A program made the translations under genes and the position numbers. Of a DNA stretch of 64,000 nt, positions 44,015 through 52,577 are shown one piece after another. The number at the start of each line of letters is the position of its first letter. Within the stretch, counting starts at the first letter, position 1. The notes under the pieces were generated by a model. It ran no database searches, was not told where the DNA came from, and saw only the letters and a program-made list of their open reading frames with translations. The stretch comes from Thiopseudomonas acetoxidans. Lineage in GTDB: Bacteria > Pseudomonadota > Gammaproteobacteria > Pseudomonadales > Pseudomonadaceae. The stretch is taken from NCBI RefSeq assembly GCF_030362935.1, contig NZ_JAUCDY010000002.1, forward strand, positions 189,173 through 253,172. Direction: 5' to 3'.

Positions 44015-44062
44015 ACTGTGGAACTGTGGAACTGTGGGACTGTGGGACTGTGGGACTGTGGG
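44015..44062. repeat. Six tandem copies of an 8-bp unit ACTGTGG(A/G)
   Basis: Two ACTGTGGA units are followed by four ACTGTGGG units without interruption, next to a REP-like palindrome that itself begins GGGAGCGCAT. Probably grown by slippage from the REP flank ACTGTGGGAGCGC, which also occurs at 50103. Confidence 0.9.
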
Positions 44063-44063
44063 A

Positions 44064-44127
44064 GCGCATCTTATGCGCGATTAAGGCTTGGTGTGGCTGG
44101 ATGGTTTGTTTCGCGCAAGAGTTGCGC
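44064..44127. repeat. Paired REP-like palindromes
   Basis: GCGCAT-CTT-ATGCGC (44064-44078) and GCGCAA-GAG-TTGCGC (44113-44127), facing each other with GGGAG and CTCCC on their outer sides. The same pair occurs in the opposite order at 50042-50126. Confidence 0.7.
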
Positions 44128-44183
44128 TCCCACAACAGCCGTGTCAACCCCAACAGCTGAGCCAATCCACAAGACATGCTCCT

Positions 44184-44293
44184 GTAGGTCGTCCCTTTAG
44201 GGCGACATGTCAGGGTTGCCGGCATTGTGTCAGCTTCTGCTGCAAGGGTCGCCCCTTCAGGGCGACATGTCAGCCTGAAGGCAGACCTACATG
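44184..44293. repeat. GTAGGTCG-family repeat, compound copy
   Basis: Starts GTAGGTCGTCCCTTTAGGGC then GACATGTCAGG; a second related unit GGTCGCCCCTTCAGGGCGAC begins near 44248, and the block closes with AGACCTAC, the complement of the opening. A shorter relative lies at 55342-55390. Confidence 0.6.
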
Positions 44294-44495
44294 GACAACC
44301 ACCAACCGCGCAAGAGTTGCACCCCTACAAGAGCTGTGCCAAGCAACCGGCTGCGTGAAAACCGCTTTACTGTGGGACTGATAGCCAGGTGCTTGCTGAA
44401 GTCAGGAAGGTTTAAAAATCAGCTACACCCGTAAATGCAAAGGGCCCATAAACTTATCTCGCCGTCGTGCGCAAAGCGTTGCGGCTTGTTCGTTT

Positions 44496-44816
44496 TTATC
44501 CCAACAGTAAATTACTTTGCGCTCGCAACAGAGCCTCTTTAGCTGACTTTGGTAACCGCTTAATGGCGTACTCACGTTTTAAAGCGCTAGGTTTATCAAG
44601 ACAACCTTCAACATAAACCAAAGCCTGCGCGGGACTGCTTTGAAAAAACCGCGCACCCTTACCGTTTAGATGTTGCTGAAAACGTCGCTGCGGATCCGTG
44701 GTAATCCCACAATACAGCGCTGTATTGGCAGCCCGAACCAAGTACACATACCAATTGGGCTGGCTAGGCTTTTGTGCTTGCTTCGCGTTAAACTGAACCC
44801 CGTTTTGTTTGGACAA
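44496..44816 (-). CDS. GIY-YIG nuclease-domain protein (UPF0213/YhbQ-like)
   Basis: A 106-residue single-domain GIY-YIG protein. Motif elements are VYLV...LYCGIT (residues 24-38), Arg in DPQRRFQQH and the Glu in KREYAIKRLPKS. YhbQ proteins bind and may nick branched or damaged DNA, but their role is poorly known. The first codon is TTG with an AAGGA site 6 bases upstream. Its start is only 11 bases from the start of the divergent asparaginase-like gene, so the promoters must lie within the coding regions. Confidence 0.85.
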   Translation of the reverse strand: MSKQNGVQFNAKQAQKPSQPNWYVYLVRAANTALYCGITTDPQRRFQQHLNGKGARFFQSSPAQALVYVEGCLDKPSALKREYAIKRLPKSAKEALLRAQSNLLLG

Positions 44817-44827
44817 GGCGTTTCCTT

Positions 44828-45310
44828 ATGTCTATAAAAATCATTACTACCGGTGGTACCTTCGATAAAGTGTACTCCGATGCGCTCTCTGAATTCAGCA
44901 TTGGCGAACCCATGGTTGAGCCCTTACTGCAGGAAGCGGGCGTGCACTGCGCATACCGCATCGACAGCCTACTGAAAAAGGACAGCCTAGACTTTACCGA
45001 TGCCGACCGCCAACTGCTTGCAACCGCTATAACACAATGCCCTGAACAGAAAGTACTGGTGATCCATGGCACAGATACCATGACGCTCAGCGCACAGCAA
45101 CTCAGAAACCCGGGCGATAAAACTGTGGTATTTACTGGTGCGATGCAACCTGCACGGATGCGCAATACAGATGCACCCTTTAATCTTGGCTTTGCCTTAG
45201 GAGTGCTACAATGCTTGCCTGCTGGGGTTTATATTGCCATGCATGGGCAGGTTTTTACTGCTGAGCACGTACAAAAAAACCGTCAACAGGGTCGATTTGA
45301 ACCTATTTAA
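44828..45310 (+). CDS. Short asparaginase-domain protein
   Basis: A 160-residue protein equal to the N-terminal domain only of L-asparaginase (normally about 330 residues). The catalytic Thr motif TTGGTFDK (Thr11) and the second-Thr motif VIHGTDTMTLSA are present; the C-terminal domain that completes the dimer interface is absent. The end is a clean stop and not a frameshift, and similar short proteins occur in Pseudomonas. Asparaginase activity is uncertain. Confidence 0.8.
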   Translation: MSIKIITTGGTFDKVYSDALSEFSIGEPMVEPLLQEAGVHCAYRIDSLLKKDSLDFTDADRQLLATAITQCPEQKVLVIHGTDTMTLSAQQLRNPGDKTVVFTGAMQPARMRNTDAPFNLGFALGVLQCLPAGVYIAMHGQVFTAEHVQKNRQQGRFEPI

Positions 45311-45344
45311 CTGGCCGCTTTTATACGCTTTATAGGATTTAAGA

Positions 45345-46016
45345 ATGTTAGAAACCGCATTAATTGTTGAAGCACTAAAACCCGCCGATGCCTGTGTGAT
45401 TTGGCTACACGGCCTAGGCGCTGGACGCAGTGATTTTGAGCCAGTCGCACGCATGCTACAGCCGCAGCTGCCCACAGTACGTTTTATTTTACCGCAAGCA
45501 CCCACCCAGCCTGTGACCATTAACGGTGGCATGGCGATGCCAAGCTGGTACGACATTTTAGCGATTAGCCCCGGCAGGCGCGCCATTAATAGCGAACAGC
45601 TGGAAGAATCCAGCGAAAACCTGATTCGCACCATAGAAGCACAGCGTGACAGCGGCATCGATCCCAAACGCATTTTTTTAGCTGGGTTTTCTCAAGGCGG
45701 TGCTGTGGTTTTACACACTGCTTTTTTGCGCTGGCAACAACCTCTTGGCGGCGTACTGGCCTTATCCACCTACGCACCCACCTTTGAAGACGCCAGCAAA
45801 CCCTCCTACAGCTATCCGGTGCTGTGCATGCACGGGCGTTACGATGGCGTGGTGCCGGTACTCATGGGGCAAGCGGCTTATCAACAACTCACGCAATGGG
45901 ACATGCCTACCACGTGGCAAGACTACCCCATGCAGCACGAAGTCTGCCACGAGCAGATTACTGATATCGGCCACTGGCTGCACAAGCAGTTAAACCCTAG
46001 TCTTGCAACCGATTAA
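45345..46016 (+). CDS. Carboxylesterase of the phospholipase/carboxylesterase family
   Basis: A 223-residue alpha/beta hydrolase with catalytic triad Ser116 in GFSQGGAV, Asp167 in HGRYDGVVP and His198 in PMQHEVCHEQ. The oxyanion-region motif LHGLGAGRSDF is conserved. Family members cleave short-chain esters, and some act as acyl-protein thioesterases. It lies just before rhlB; in P. aeruginosa a similar esterase (PA3859) is close to rhlB. No signal peptide. Confidence 0.9.
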   Translation: MLETALIVEALKPADACVIWLHGLGAGRSDFEPVARMLQPQLPTVRFILPQAPTQPVTINGGMAMPSWYDILAISPGRRAINSEQLEESSENLIRTIEAQRDSGIDPKRIFLAGFSQGGAVVLHTAFLRWQQPLGGVLALSTYAPTFEDASKPSYSYPVLCMHGRYDGVVPVLMGQAAYQQLTQWDMPTTWQDYPMQHEVCHEQITDIGHWLHKQLNPSLATD

Positions 46017-46151
46017 AATACTGGATGCGGCACTTAACGCCCTGAATTAAATAACGTAAAGCTGCCGCAGTCTACCGATTGAATATTTCCCTAATTTCTT
46101 GCTTTAGCTTAAACTTGGGTCTTAAATATTTTTCATTGCGAAGTAACCATT

Positions 46152-47549
46152 TTGCTTAAAGCCTTTAAAAGAATTTTCCCAAAAAAAACTGACGGCAGCA
46201 GCGCCAACCAAGCTGCACCTGAACCTGTAGAAACACAGAGCACCGAAGCCAAAACAAGCCAGCCAAGAAATAATAAAAGTCGCCCACGTAAACCACGTCG
46301 CGAACAACAAAACGCTCGCCCAGAAACAACACCCTGGTCAATTAAGGATTTTGTGGTTGAACCGCTACCCGGCAAAACCCGCTTTCATGACTTCCAACTT
46401 ACCCCTGAACTGATGCGCGCCATCCAGGAGCTCGGCTTTCCCTACTGCACCCCTATTCAAGCGCAGGTTTTAGGCTACACCCTCAAAGGTCGCGATGCGA
46501 TTGGTCGCGCGCAAACGGGCACCGGCAAAACGGCTGCTTTTTTAATCTCCACGATCAGCCAGTTACTCGAAAATCCGCCACCCGAAGAACGTTTTATGGG
46601 TGAGCCGCGCGCACTGATTATTGCGCCAACCCGCGAACTGGTTGTACAAATCGCCAAAGATGCAGAGGACCTAAGCAAATATACGGGTCTTAATGTCATG
46701 AGCTTTGTGGGCGGCATGGACTTTGACAAACAACTGCGCCAGCTAGAGGCCAAACACTGCGATATTTTAGTGGCCACCCCAGGTCGTTTACTGGATTTCA
46801 ATCAGCGCGGCGAAGTGCACTTAGACTTGGTTGAAGTATTAATTCTGGACGAAGCTGACCGTATGCTTGATATGGGTTTTATTCCCCAAGTACGTCAGAT
46901 AATTCGCCAAACCCCACGCAAAGAAATGCGCCAAACGCTATTGTTTTCGGCAACGTTTTCCGATGACGTGATGGATCTGACCAAACAATGGACCTTTGAG
47001 CCAGCAGTGGTTGAAATCGAGCCTGAGCAGGTCGCCAGCGATACTATTGAGCAGCACGTCTATGCGGTGTCTGAAGACAACAAATACAATCTGCTGTACA
47101 ACCTGCTGCAAGAGAAAGGCTGGCCGCGGGTGATGGTGTTTGCTAACCGCCGCGACCAGGTGCGTCGCATTCAGGAGCGCTTGCAAGCCGATGGTATTAA
47201 AGCGGAACAAATGTCGGGCGAAGTGCCGCAACAAAAACGTATTCGCGTACTTGAACAGTTTCGCAGTGGTCGTATTCAGGTGCTAGTTGCTACCGATGTA
47301 GCCGGGCGCGGTATCCACGTGGATGACATCAGCCATGTCATTAACTACACACTACCCGAAGACCCTGAAGACTATATCCACCGTATTGGTCGTACCGGAC
47401 GCGCCGGCAGCTCTGGGATTTCCATTAGCTTTGCGGGAGAAGATGATGCCTATGCTTTGCCGGCGATTGAAACTCTACTAGGCCGCAAAATAGAGTGTGA
47501 ACCACCGCCGGAAGTATTGCTTAAACGACCACCCCGCCCTGGTCGTTAA
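46152..47549 (+). CDS. rhlB: DEAD-box RNA helicase RhlB
   Basis: A 465-residue RNA helicase. After a basic low-complexity N-terminus (about 15-55) come the DEAD-box motifs: TPIQAQ (Q motif), AQTGTGKT (I), PTRELVVQ (Ia), LDEADRML (II), SATF (III), then VATDVAGRGIHVDD (V) and HRIGRTGRAG (VI). RhlB unwinds RNA for the degradosome. The start is TTG (MLKAFKRIFPKK) with a weak upstream site; this N-terminus fits Pseudomonas RhlB. It converges with dcd after 15 bases. Confidence 0.92.
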   Translation: MLKAFKRIFPKKTDGSSANQAAPEPVETQSTEAKTSQPRNNKSRPRKPRREQQNARPETTPWSIKDFVVEPLPGKTRFHDFQLTPELMRAIQELGFPYCTPIQAQVLGYTLKGRDAIGRAQTGTGKTAAFLISTISQLLENPPPEERFMGEPRALIIAPTRELVVQIAKDAEDLSKYTGLNVMSFVGGMDFDKQLRQLEAKHCDILVATPGRLLDFNQRGEVHLDLVEVLILDEADRMLDMGFIPQVRQIIRQTPRKEMRQTLLFSATFSDDVMDLTKQWTFEPAVVEIEPEQVASDTIEQHVYAVSEDNKYNLLYNLLQEKGWPRVMVFANRRDQVRRIQERLQADGIKAEQMSGEVPQQKRIRVLEQFRSGRIQVLVATDVAGRGIHVDDISHVINYTLPEDPEDYIHRIGRTGRAGSSGISISFAGEDDAYALPAIETLLGRKIECEPPPEVLLKRPPRPGR

Positions 47550-47564
47550 TACGCACAACGAGTT

Positions 47565-48131
<567 letters not shown>

Positions 48132-48436
48132 TGGGAACCCCTTAAATTTAGTTATGCAAAACAAAAATGCATGGTATCTGACTAAAAAAATTTCTCAAAG
48201 CCAAAACACCAACCTATTTTCAGCTTATTCAGCTATATATACGAAATATCTATAAAAAATAGTGATGCTCAAGAAAATTTAGGGTAGAGTATGCCCCACT
48301 GTTGTTGCATGTGTCACCGTGAATTACCCAGTGTTTAGATTTTGATCCATCCATTGCGAATCCTGTAACTCCTTGCACTCAGTATTCAGATGGCCTAATG
48401 CCATGCTTTAATTTACTTCGTTCAAGGGAACAAAAA
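48132..48436. other. 305-base region with the cspA leader
   Basis: No gene. It holds the dcd promoter on one side and a probable long cspA leader on the other. AT-rich to about 48290, then mixed. A long structured 5' leader is typical of cold-shock genes, but no fixed thermosensor motif can be named. Confidence 0.5.
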
Positions 48437-48646
48437 ATGTCTAATCGTCAAACAGGCACCGTTAAGTGGTTCAATGATTCTAAAGGCTTCGGTTTTATTA
48501 CTCCGGAAGCTGGTGAAGATTTGTTTGTACACTTCCGCGCTATCCAATCTGATGGCTTCAAAAGCCTGAAAGAAGGCCAGAAAGTGTCCTTCGTTGTAGC
48601 TCGTGGCCAGAAAGGCATGCAAGCTGAAGAAGTGCAAGTTATCTAA
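48437..48646 (+). CDS. cspA: CspA-family cold-shock protein
   Basis: A 69-residue single cold-shock domain. The RNA-binding motifs KGFGFITPE (RNP1) and DLFVHFRAI (RNP2) are complete. These proteins melt RNA structure in the cold or in general growth. An AAGGGA site precedes the ATG; a longer frame exists but only this start fits the family. A second cold-shock domain, membrane-anchored, is encoded at 52578. Confidence 0.95.
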   Translation: MSNRQTGTVKWFNDSKGFGFITPEAGEDLFVHFRAIQSDGFKSLKEGQKVSFVVARGQKGMQAEEVQVI

Positions 48647-48670
48647 GCAACAGCTAAAATAATTTACACA

Positions 48671-48696
48671 AAAAACCCGCTTCGGCGGGTTTTTTT
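48671..48696 (+). terminator. Terminator of the cspA gene
   Basis: AAAAACCCGC-TTCG-GCGGGTTTTTT, a 10-bp stem with a stable UUCG loop and T run, 25 bases after the stop. Confidence 0.95.
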
Positions 48697-48733
48697 ATAT
48701 CCTAATTGCTTTATTACCACCTTAGGCTCGCAA

Positions 48734-49537
48734 ATGCTTAGCTGCCCCATTTGCCTTGCTCAACTTGAGCAAACCGACACCGCCGCACTGTGCGCTAACT
48801 CGCACCACTTCGATCGTGCGCGGCAAGGTTATCTACACCTTTTACCCGTACAGCACAAAGCCAGCCGCGCTCCGGGCGATAGCGCTGAAATGGTTGCCGC
48901 ACGGCGTGATTTTCTAAACAGCGGTCACTATCAACCCCTCGCTCAACAACTGGCTGACTATAGCGCCACCATAGCACCACGCACCTGGTTGGATATTGGC
49001 TGTGGCGAAGGCTATTACACTGACCACCTCGCCAAGAGCTTACCCTTAGCGCAAGGATACGGTTTAGATGTCTCCAAAGACGCCATCAAACAAGCCTGCC
49101 GCAGAAGCAAACAGATTCAATGGCTAGTCGCCAGCATGGCGCAAATTCCCTTGTCCGACCACAGCTGCGATTTACTCACCAGCGTTTTTAGCCCTTACTC
49201 ATGGGCCGAAATCCTGCGCCTACTGAGTAAAAACGGCACATTTTTACGCCTAGGACCAGCGCAGGATCATTTACTGGAGCTGCGCAGCAAACTCTATGAG
49301 CAAGTGCGACCCTATGATGACGCCAAACACCTACAAGACTTACCTGCACAGCTAAAATTGACCCACACCGAATATATGCGCTACAGGCTCAACCTCAGCG
49401 ATAGCACGGCTCGCGCAAACCTGCTAGCCATGACACCGCACGGCTGGCGTATTAACGAAGAGCGCAAGCGCAGTATTATAGAACAATCCATCGATGTTAC
49501 GGTAGCCGTTCGATTTGATTGGATTCAGCCCGTCTAA
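48734..49537 (+). CDS. rlmA: 23S rRNA (guanine745-N1)-methyltransferase RlmA type
   Basis: A 267-residue methyltransferase. The N-terminal zinc finger has Cys4, Cys7, Cys20 and His24; the Rossmann SAM-binding motif is LDIGCGEGYYTDH (about 86-98). The closing segment MTPHGWRINEE is typical for RlmA, which methylates G745 in helix 35 of 23S rRNA. It stands after the cspA terminator and just before a small hypothetical gene. Confidence 0.9.
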   Translation: MLSCPICLAQLEQTDTAALCANSHHFDRARQGYLHLLPVQHKASRAPGDSAEMVAARRDFLNSGHYQPLAQQLADYSATIAPRTWLDIGCGEGYYTDHLAKSLPLAQGYGLDVSKDAIKQACRRSKQIQWLVASMAQIPLSDHSCDLLTSVFSPYSWAEILRLLSKNGTFLRLGPAQDHLLELRSKLYEQVRPYDDAKHLQDLPAQLKLTHTEYMRYRLNLSDSTARANLLAMTPHGWRINEERKRSIIEQSIDVTVAVRFDWIQPV

Positions 49538-49550
49538 AGAGGCACTCAAC

Positions 49551-49916
49551 ATGCAACCCGACATTGAAATTTACCTCAAAGATGCAGACCAAGAAGCAGT
49601 CCATGCTTGGTTAGCAACCGCTTTCAAACACTGCAGCGCCTGGCGCCGCAAAGGCAGTTTAGCGCGCTGTGACTGTGATGGCATTGAAGTGACTTGGTAC
49701 AACAAGGCTGTGGGCTCGTGGCACTCACTGCTCTTTGCCAGCTCGGCAACCCCATGGGATAGCGATCTCGCCTGCGCGCAAGCCGCCTTTGCAGCACTCG
49801 CCGTAGAAATACGCTGCGCCCCCGGCAGCTGGCAAGAAGCCGACGGCGAAGCAGATGCCGACCGCTGGCTCAAAGTGAACGCGCAAGGCATAGAAGAGTT
49901 TATTTGGCGAAGCTAG
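49551..49916 (+). CDS. Conserved hypothetical protein
   Basis: A 121-residue acidic protein with no signal peptide or membrane helix. It has Trp-rich patches (HAWLATAFKHCSAWRRKG, VTWYNKAVGSWHSLLF) and three cysteines. I recognise no named domain; proteins of this kind occur in Pseudomonas next to rlmA. The ATG at 49551 lies 13 bases after rlmA, so the pair is likely one operon. Function unknown. Confidence 0.65.
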   Translation: MQPDIEIYLKDADQEAVHAWLATAFKHCSAWRRKGSLARCDCDGIEVTWYNKAVGSWHSLLFASSATPWDSDLACAQAAFAALAVEIRCAPGSWQEADGEADADRWLKVNAQGIEEFIWRS

Positions 49917-50240
49917 GCGAAGCCTGCAAGTATTTCTATCGCTCTTGTGGCCGCGCAGGTTCTGCGCGAGACGGATGACAAAGCCAGCTCAAGCACTGCC
50001 GGTTACAAAGCCAACTCAGGCGTTGCCGGCTAGTCACATTCGCGCAAGAGTTGCGCTCCTACAAGAGCTGCGCCAAGCGACCGGCTGCGTACAAGTCTCT
50101 TTACTGTGGGAGCGCATCTTATGCGCGATACGGACTCTAACCCCAACTCAAGTGCTGCCGGCTACAAAGCCAACTCAGGCGTTGCAGGGGAGTCACAACC
50201 CCGCAAACCCAAGTAAATCAAAAGCTTAAACTGGAGGCGA
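49917..50240. repeat. REP-rich intergenic stretch with duplicated flanking module
   Basis: A module containing TACAAAGCCAACTCAGGCGT occurs twice (about 49978-50038 and 50143-50197) around a central unit with GCGCAA-GAG-TTGCGC (50042-50056), a CAAGAGCTG block (50062-50090) and GCGCAT-CTT-ATGCGC (50112-50126). No gene is credible here. Confidence 0.7.
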
Positions 50241-50271
50241 AAAAAAAGAGCCTTTCGGCTCTTTCTTTTTT
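50241..50271 (-). terminator. Terminator of the tRNA operon
   Basis: AAAGAGCC-TTTC-GGCTCTTT with A and T runs on the two sides, 17 bases from the 3' end of tRNA-Gly. It works on the minus strand and possibly both ways. Confidence 0.85.
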
Positions 50272-50287
50272 AGCTTGACGCCAAATT

Positions 50288-50363
50288 TGGAGCGGGAAAC
50301 GAGATTCGAACTCGCGACCCCAACCTTGGCAAGGTTGTGCTCTACCAGCTGAGCTATTCCCGC
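50288..50363 (-). tRNA. tRNA-Gly (GCC)
   Basis: A 76-base cloverleaf on the minus strand. The acceptor arm GCGGGAA pairs with TTCCCGC, followed by T and an encoded CCA. The D arm region AGCTCAGCTGGTAGAGC, anticodon stem-loop with CTTGCCAAG (anticodon GCC) and the TTCGAATC T-loop are standard. It follows tRNA-Glu by 6 bases, in one transcript. Confidence 0.96.
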
Positions 50364-50369
50364 TTAAAG

Positions 50370-50445
50370 TGGCGTCCCCTAGGGGACTCGAACCCCTGTT
50401 ACCGCCGTGAAAGGGCGGTGTCCTAGGCCACTAGACGAAGGGGAC
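50370..50445 (-). tRNA. tRNA-Glu (TTC)
   Basis: A 76-base cloverleaf on the minus strand. The acceptor GTCCCCT pairs with AGGGGAC, then G and encoded CCA. The anticodon loop CTTTCAC gives anticodon TTC, and the T-loop is TTCGAGT. First gene of the Glu-Gly pair. Confidence 0.96.
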
Positions 50446-50575
50446 GCAGCCTGGAACTTTACAGTTACAGCTTCAAGTAACTTAAGTGAACTTAATTGCT
50501 TGAAGTGGCGCGCATTTTAGACATAGGTATCTAATTCGTCAAGCCTTTTTGCAAAATTATTAAATCACACGCCAT

Positions 50576-50980
50576 TTAATGGGCTGTTTGCTTCGTTGGC
50601 ATAAATGTAAGCTGCACCTCTTTATTCCAGTCAAAGTCCTCGCCCAGCTCTAAAGCCTCAAAACGACGCTCTTCAAGCTGCTGAAATAAGGCTATCTCTT
50701 CATCAGGCATATAATGCAGGCACTCGCCGCCAAAAAACCATAGCAGGTCTCTGGGCACTTGATGGGCGATTTGTGGATAGCGTTGGAAAACCTGACTAAT
50801 CATTTCTTGCCCCAAATACAACGCCTCTTGGCTTTGGGAGAACTCCGTTATCATGTCTGCGTAGCGCTCTAAGAACTCGTTATGCTCTTCAGGGATCATA
50901 TCCTCTTGCGCTAGAGCCACTAATACCTGCTGTAGGTATTTCAACAACTCAAGATGATGTGCTAAGTATGAGTCAGTCAT
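50576..50980 (-). CDS. Conserved hypothetical protein (PA2817-like)
   Basis: A 134-residue acidic, helical cytosolic protein. The most striking stretch is VPRDLLWFFGGECLHYMPDE (about 79-98), followed by a second acidic segment. It resembles a Pseudomonas conserved protein that also lies beside a Glu-Gly tRNA pair (PA2817, from memory). No enzymatic motif is visible; function unknown. It lies upstream of the tRNAs on the same strand. Confidence 0.7.
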   Translation of the reverse strand: MTDSYLAHHLELLKYLQQVLVALAQEDMIPEEHNEFLERYADMITEFSQSQEALYLGQEMISQVFQRYPQIAHQVPRDLLWFFGGECLHYMPDEEIALFQQLEERRFEALELGEDFDWNKEVQLTFMPTKQTAH

Positions 50981-51071
50981 AAATTCACCTTCAATACCTT
51001 TTCTTACAGAAGCGCATCATGAGCGCAACACATTACTGGCGGCTATGCGGACGGGCTGCCCGCACTCGCGA

Positions 51072-52358
51072 TTAAGGGTATAAGCCACGCACTTCACGCA
51101 CTTTAAGAATCCGTGTGCAGGCTGTGATAAAGGCTGCAGTACGCAAGGTAACCTTATGTTCCGCTGCTGTCGCCGATACGGCTGTGTATGCGTTATCCAT
51201 AATGGTTTCTAAGCGTTGATTAATTTCTTCTTCGCTCCAATAGAAACTCGCCCTGTTTTGCACCCACTCAAAATAACTCACGGTTACCCCACCGGCATTG
51301 GCAAGCACATCAGGCACAATGACAACGCCGTTGTTAGTCAAAATATCATCCGCTTCAGGCGTAGTAGGTCCGTTAGCGCCCTCAACAATAATGCGCGCTC
51401 TGATATTATGAGCATTGTCCTTAGTGATTTGCCCTTCCAGCGCGGCCGGGATAAGTATTTCGGTCTCTAACGCCCAAAACTCATCGTTAGTAATTTCTTC
51501 AACATTAGGTTTGCCCGCTACACCACCGTGCTCATTAACGTACTCAATCAGCGCAGAAATAGGCAGGCCATCCGAGTTATACACACTGCCCGTATGATCC
51601 TGCACGGCAATAACCTTAGCGCCCAGCTCGCAAAACAGGCGTGCGGCTGTGCTACCCACGTTGCCAAAACCCTGAATGCAAACACGCGCACCGTTTAAAT
51701 CAATGCCTGCATCACGGGCAGCGGCCACACCGACAATAAACACACCGCGCCCTGTTGCTTCAACACGGCCAAGGCTGCCGCCAATGGCAATAGGTTTGCC
51801 TGTAACAATGCCCGGACAATCTTGCCCTGCATTCATGGAATAGGTATCCATCATCCAGCCCATGGTCTGTGCATTGGTATTAACATCAGGACCTGGAATA
51901 TCCTTATCCACGCCTATTACAGAGGAAATCTCATTAATATAACGACGGGTAATACGTTCAACCTCTGCCTTGGAGTAATCACGCGGATTAAAACGTATAC
52001 CGCCCTTAGCGCCACCATAAGGCAAACCTACAACGGCGGTTTTAACCGACATCCATGCCGACAGCGCCATGACCTCAGACAGAGTTACATCTTGGTGGTA
52101 ACGCACACCGCCTTTACCTGGGCCACAGTTAAGACTGTGCTGCACCCGATACCCTTCAAAATGAGCAATGGTGCCGTCATCAAGACGTACCGGAATATCA
52201 ACAATCAGCGAACGTTCTGGATACTTTAACGTGCCGACCCATTCACTGAACTCACCCAAATACGGCGCTACCCGGTCTACCTGTTCGAGAAAAATCCCCC
52301 AAGGCCCCGGATTTTCTGCATCCAAATAGGAAGGTATGTATTGATTTTGTTTTGACAT
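51072..52358 (-). CDS. gdhA: Glutamate dehydrogenase (Glu/Leu/Phe/Val family)
   Basis: A 428-residue dehydrogenase interconverting glutamate and 2-oxoglutarate plus ammonia. The catalytic Lys region LPYGGAKGGIRFNP, the substrate-site Lys in GPGKGGVRYH and the nucleotide-binding GFGNVGSTAARL are intact. The size and sequence fit the short hexameric type, often NAD-dependent and catabolic. It is separate from its neighbours and has its own upstream region. Confidence 0.93.
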   Translation of the reverse strand: MSKQNQYIPSYLDAENPGPWGIFLEQVDRVAPYLGEFSEWVGTLKYPERSLIVDIPVRLDDGTIAHFEGYRVQHSLNCGPGKGGVRYHQDVTLSEVMALSAWMSVKTAVVGLPYGGAKGGIRFNPRDYSKAEVERITRRYINEISSVIGVDKDIPGPDVNTNAQTMGWMMDTYSMNAGQDCPGIVTGKPIAIGGSLGRVEATGRGVFIVGVAAARDAGIDLNGARVCIQGFGNVGSTAARLFCELGAKVIAVQDHTGSVYNSDGLPISALIEYVNEHGGVAGKPNVEEITNDEFWALETEILIPAALEGQITKDNAHNIRARIIVEGANGPTTPEADDILTNNGVVIVPDVLANAGGVTVSYFEWVQNRASFYWSEEEINQRLETIMDNAYTAVSATAAEHKVTLRTAAFITACTRILKVREVRGLYP

Positions 52359-52480
52359 AGTTACACCTTATCTTCTATCTATTAGGCCGCTTAACCCTAC
52401 CCGAGAGCAAAACGAACCATGCAGTTTAAATAATTAAGCAAAAACTTAATAGACGTAACGCAATAAACCGCACACAACGA

Positions 52481-52510
52481 AAAAAGGCCCGCATAGCAGG
52501 CCTTAAAAAA
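52481..52510 (-). terminator. Terminator of the membrane cold-shock gene
   Basis: AAGGCC and GGCCTT form the stem, with extra GC pairs around an ATA loop; on the minus strand a T run follows. It lies 68 bases after the stop codon. Confidence 0.8.
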
Positions 52511-52577
52511 ACAGCAGCTTAGCAAAAAGTGTCGAGCTGCGTAATCTTTAACTGTGTTAACTCATGCCGCAGGCAGT

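Larger units (their letters stand above)
43438..44495. other. 1-kb repeat-rich intergenic region
   Basis: No intact gene. In order it holds a MITE-like copy (43651-43789) inside an OmpA-like gene remnant (43634-43875), a CAAGAGCTG-type block (43970-43998), six tandem 8-bp units (44015-44062), REP-like palindromes (44064, 44113, 44308), two GTAGGTCG-family units (44184 and 44248) and a second CAAGAGCTG block (44328-44358). Short open frames here follow the repeats and are not credible. Confidence 0.75.

Noticed and set aside
44015..44062. Possible CRISPR array
   Set aside because: Units are 8 bp without spacers; no cas genes in the window.
43937..44381. Several open frames in the repeat region upstream of the GIY-YIG gene
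   Set aside because: They follow tandem and REP repeats, have odd composition and no similarity.
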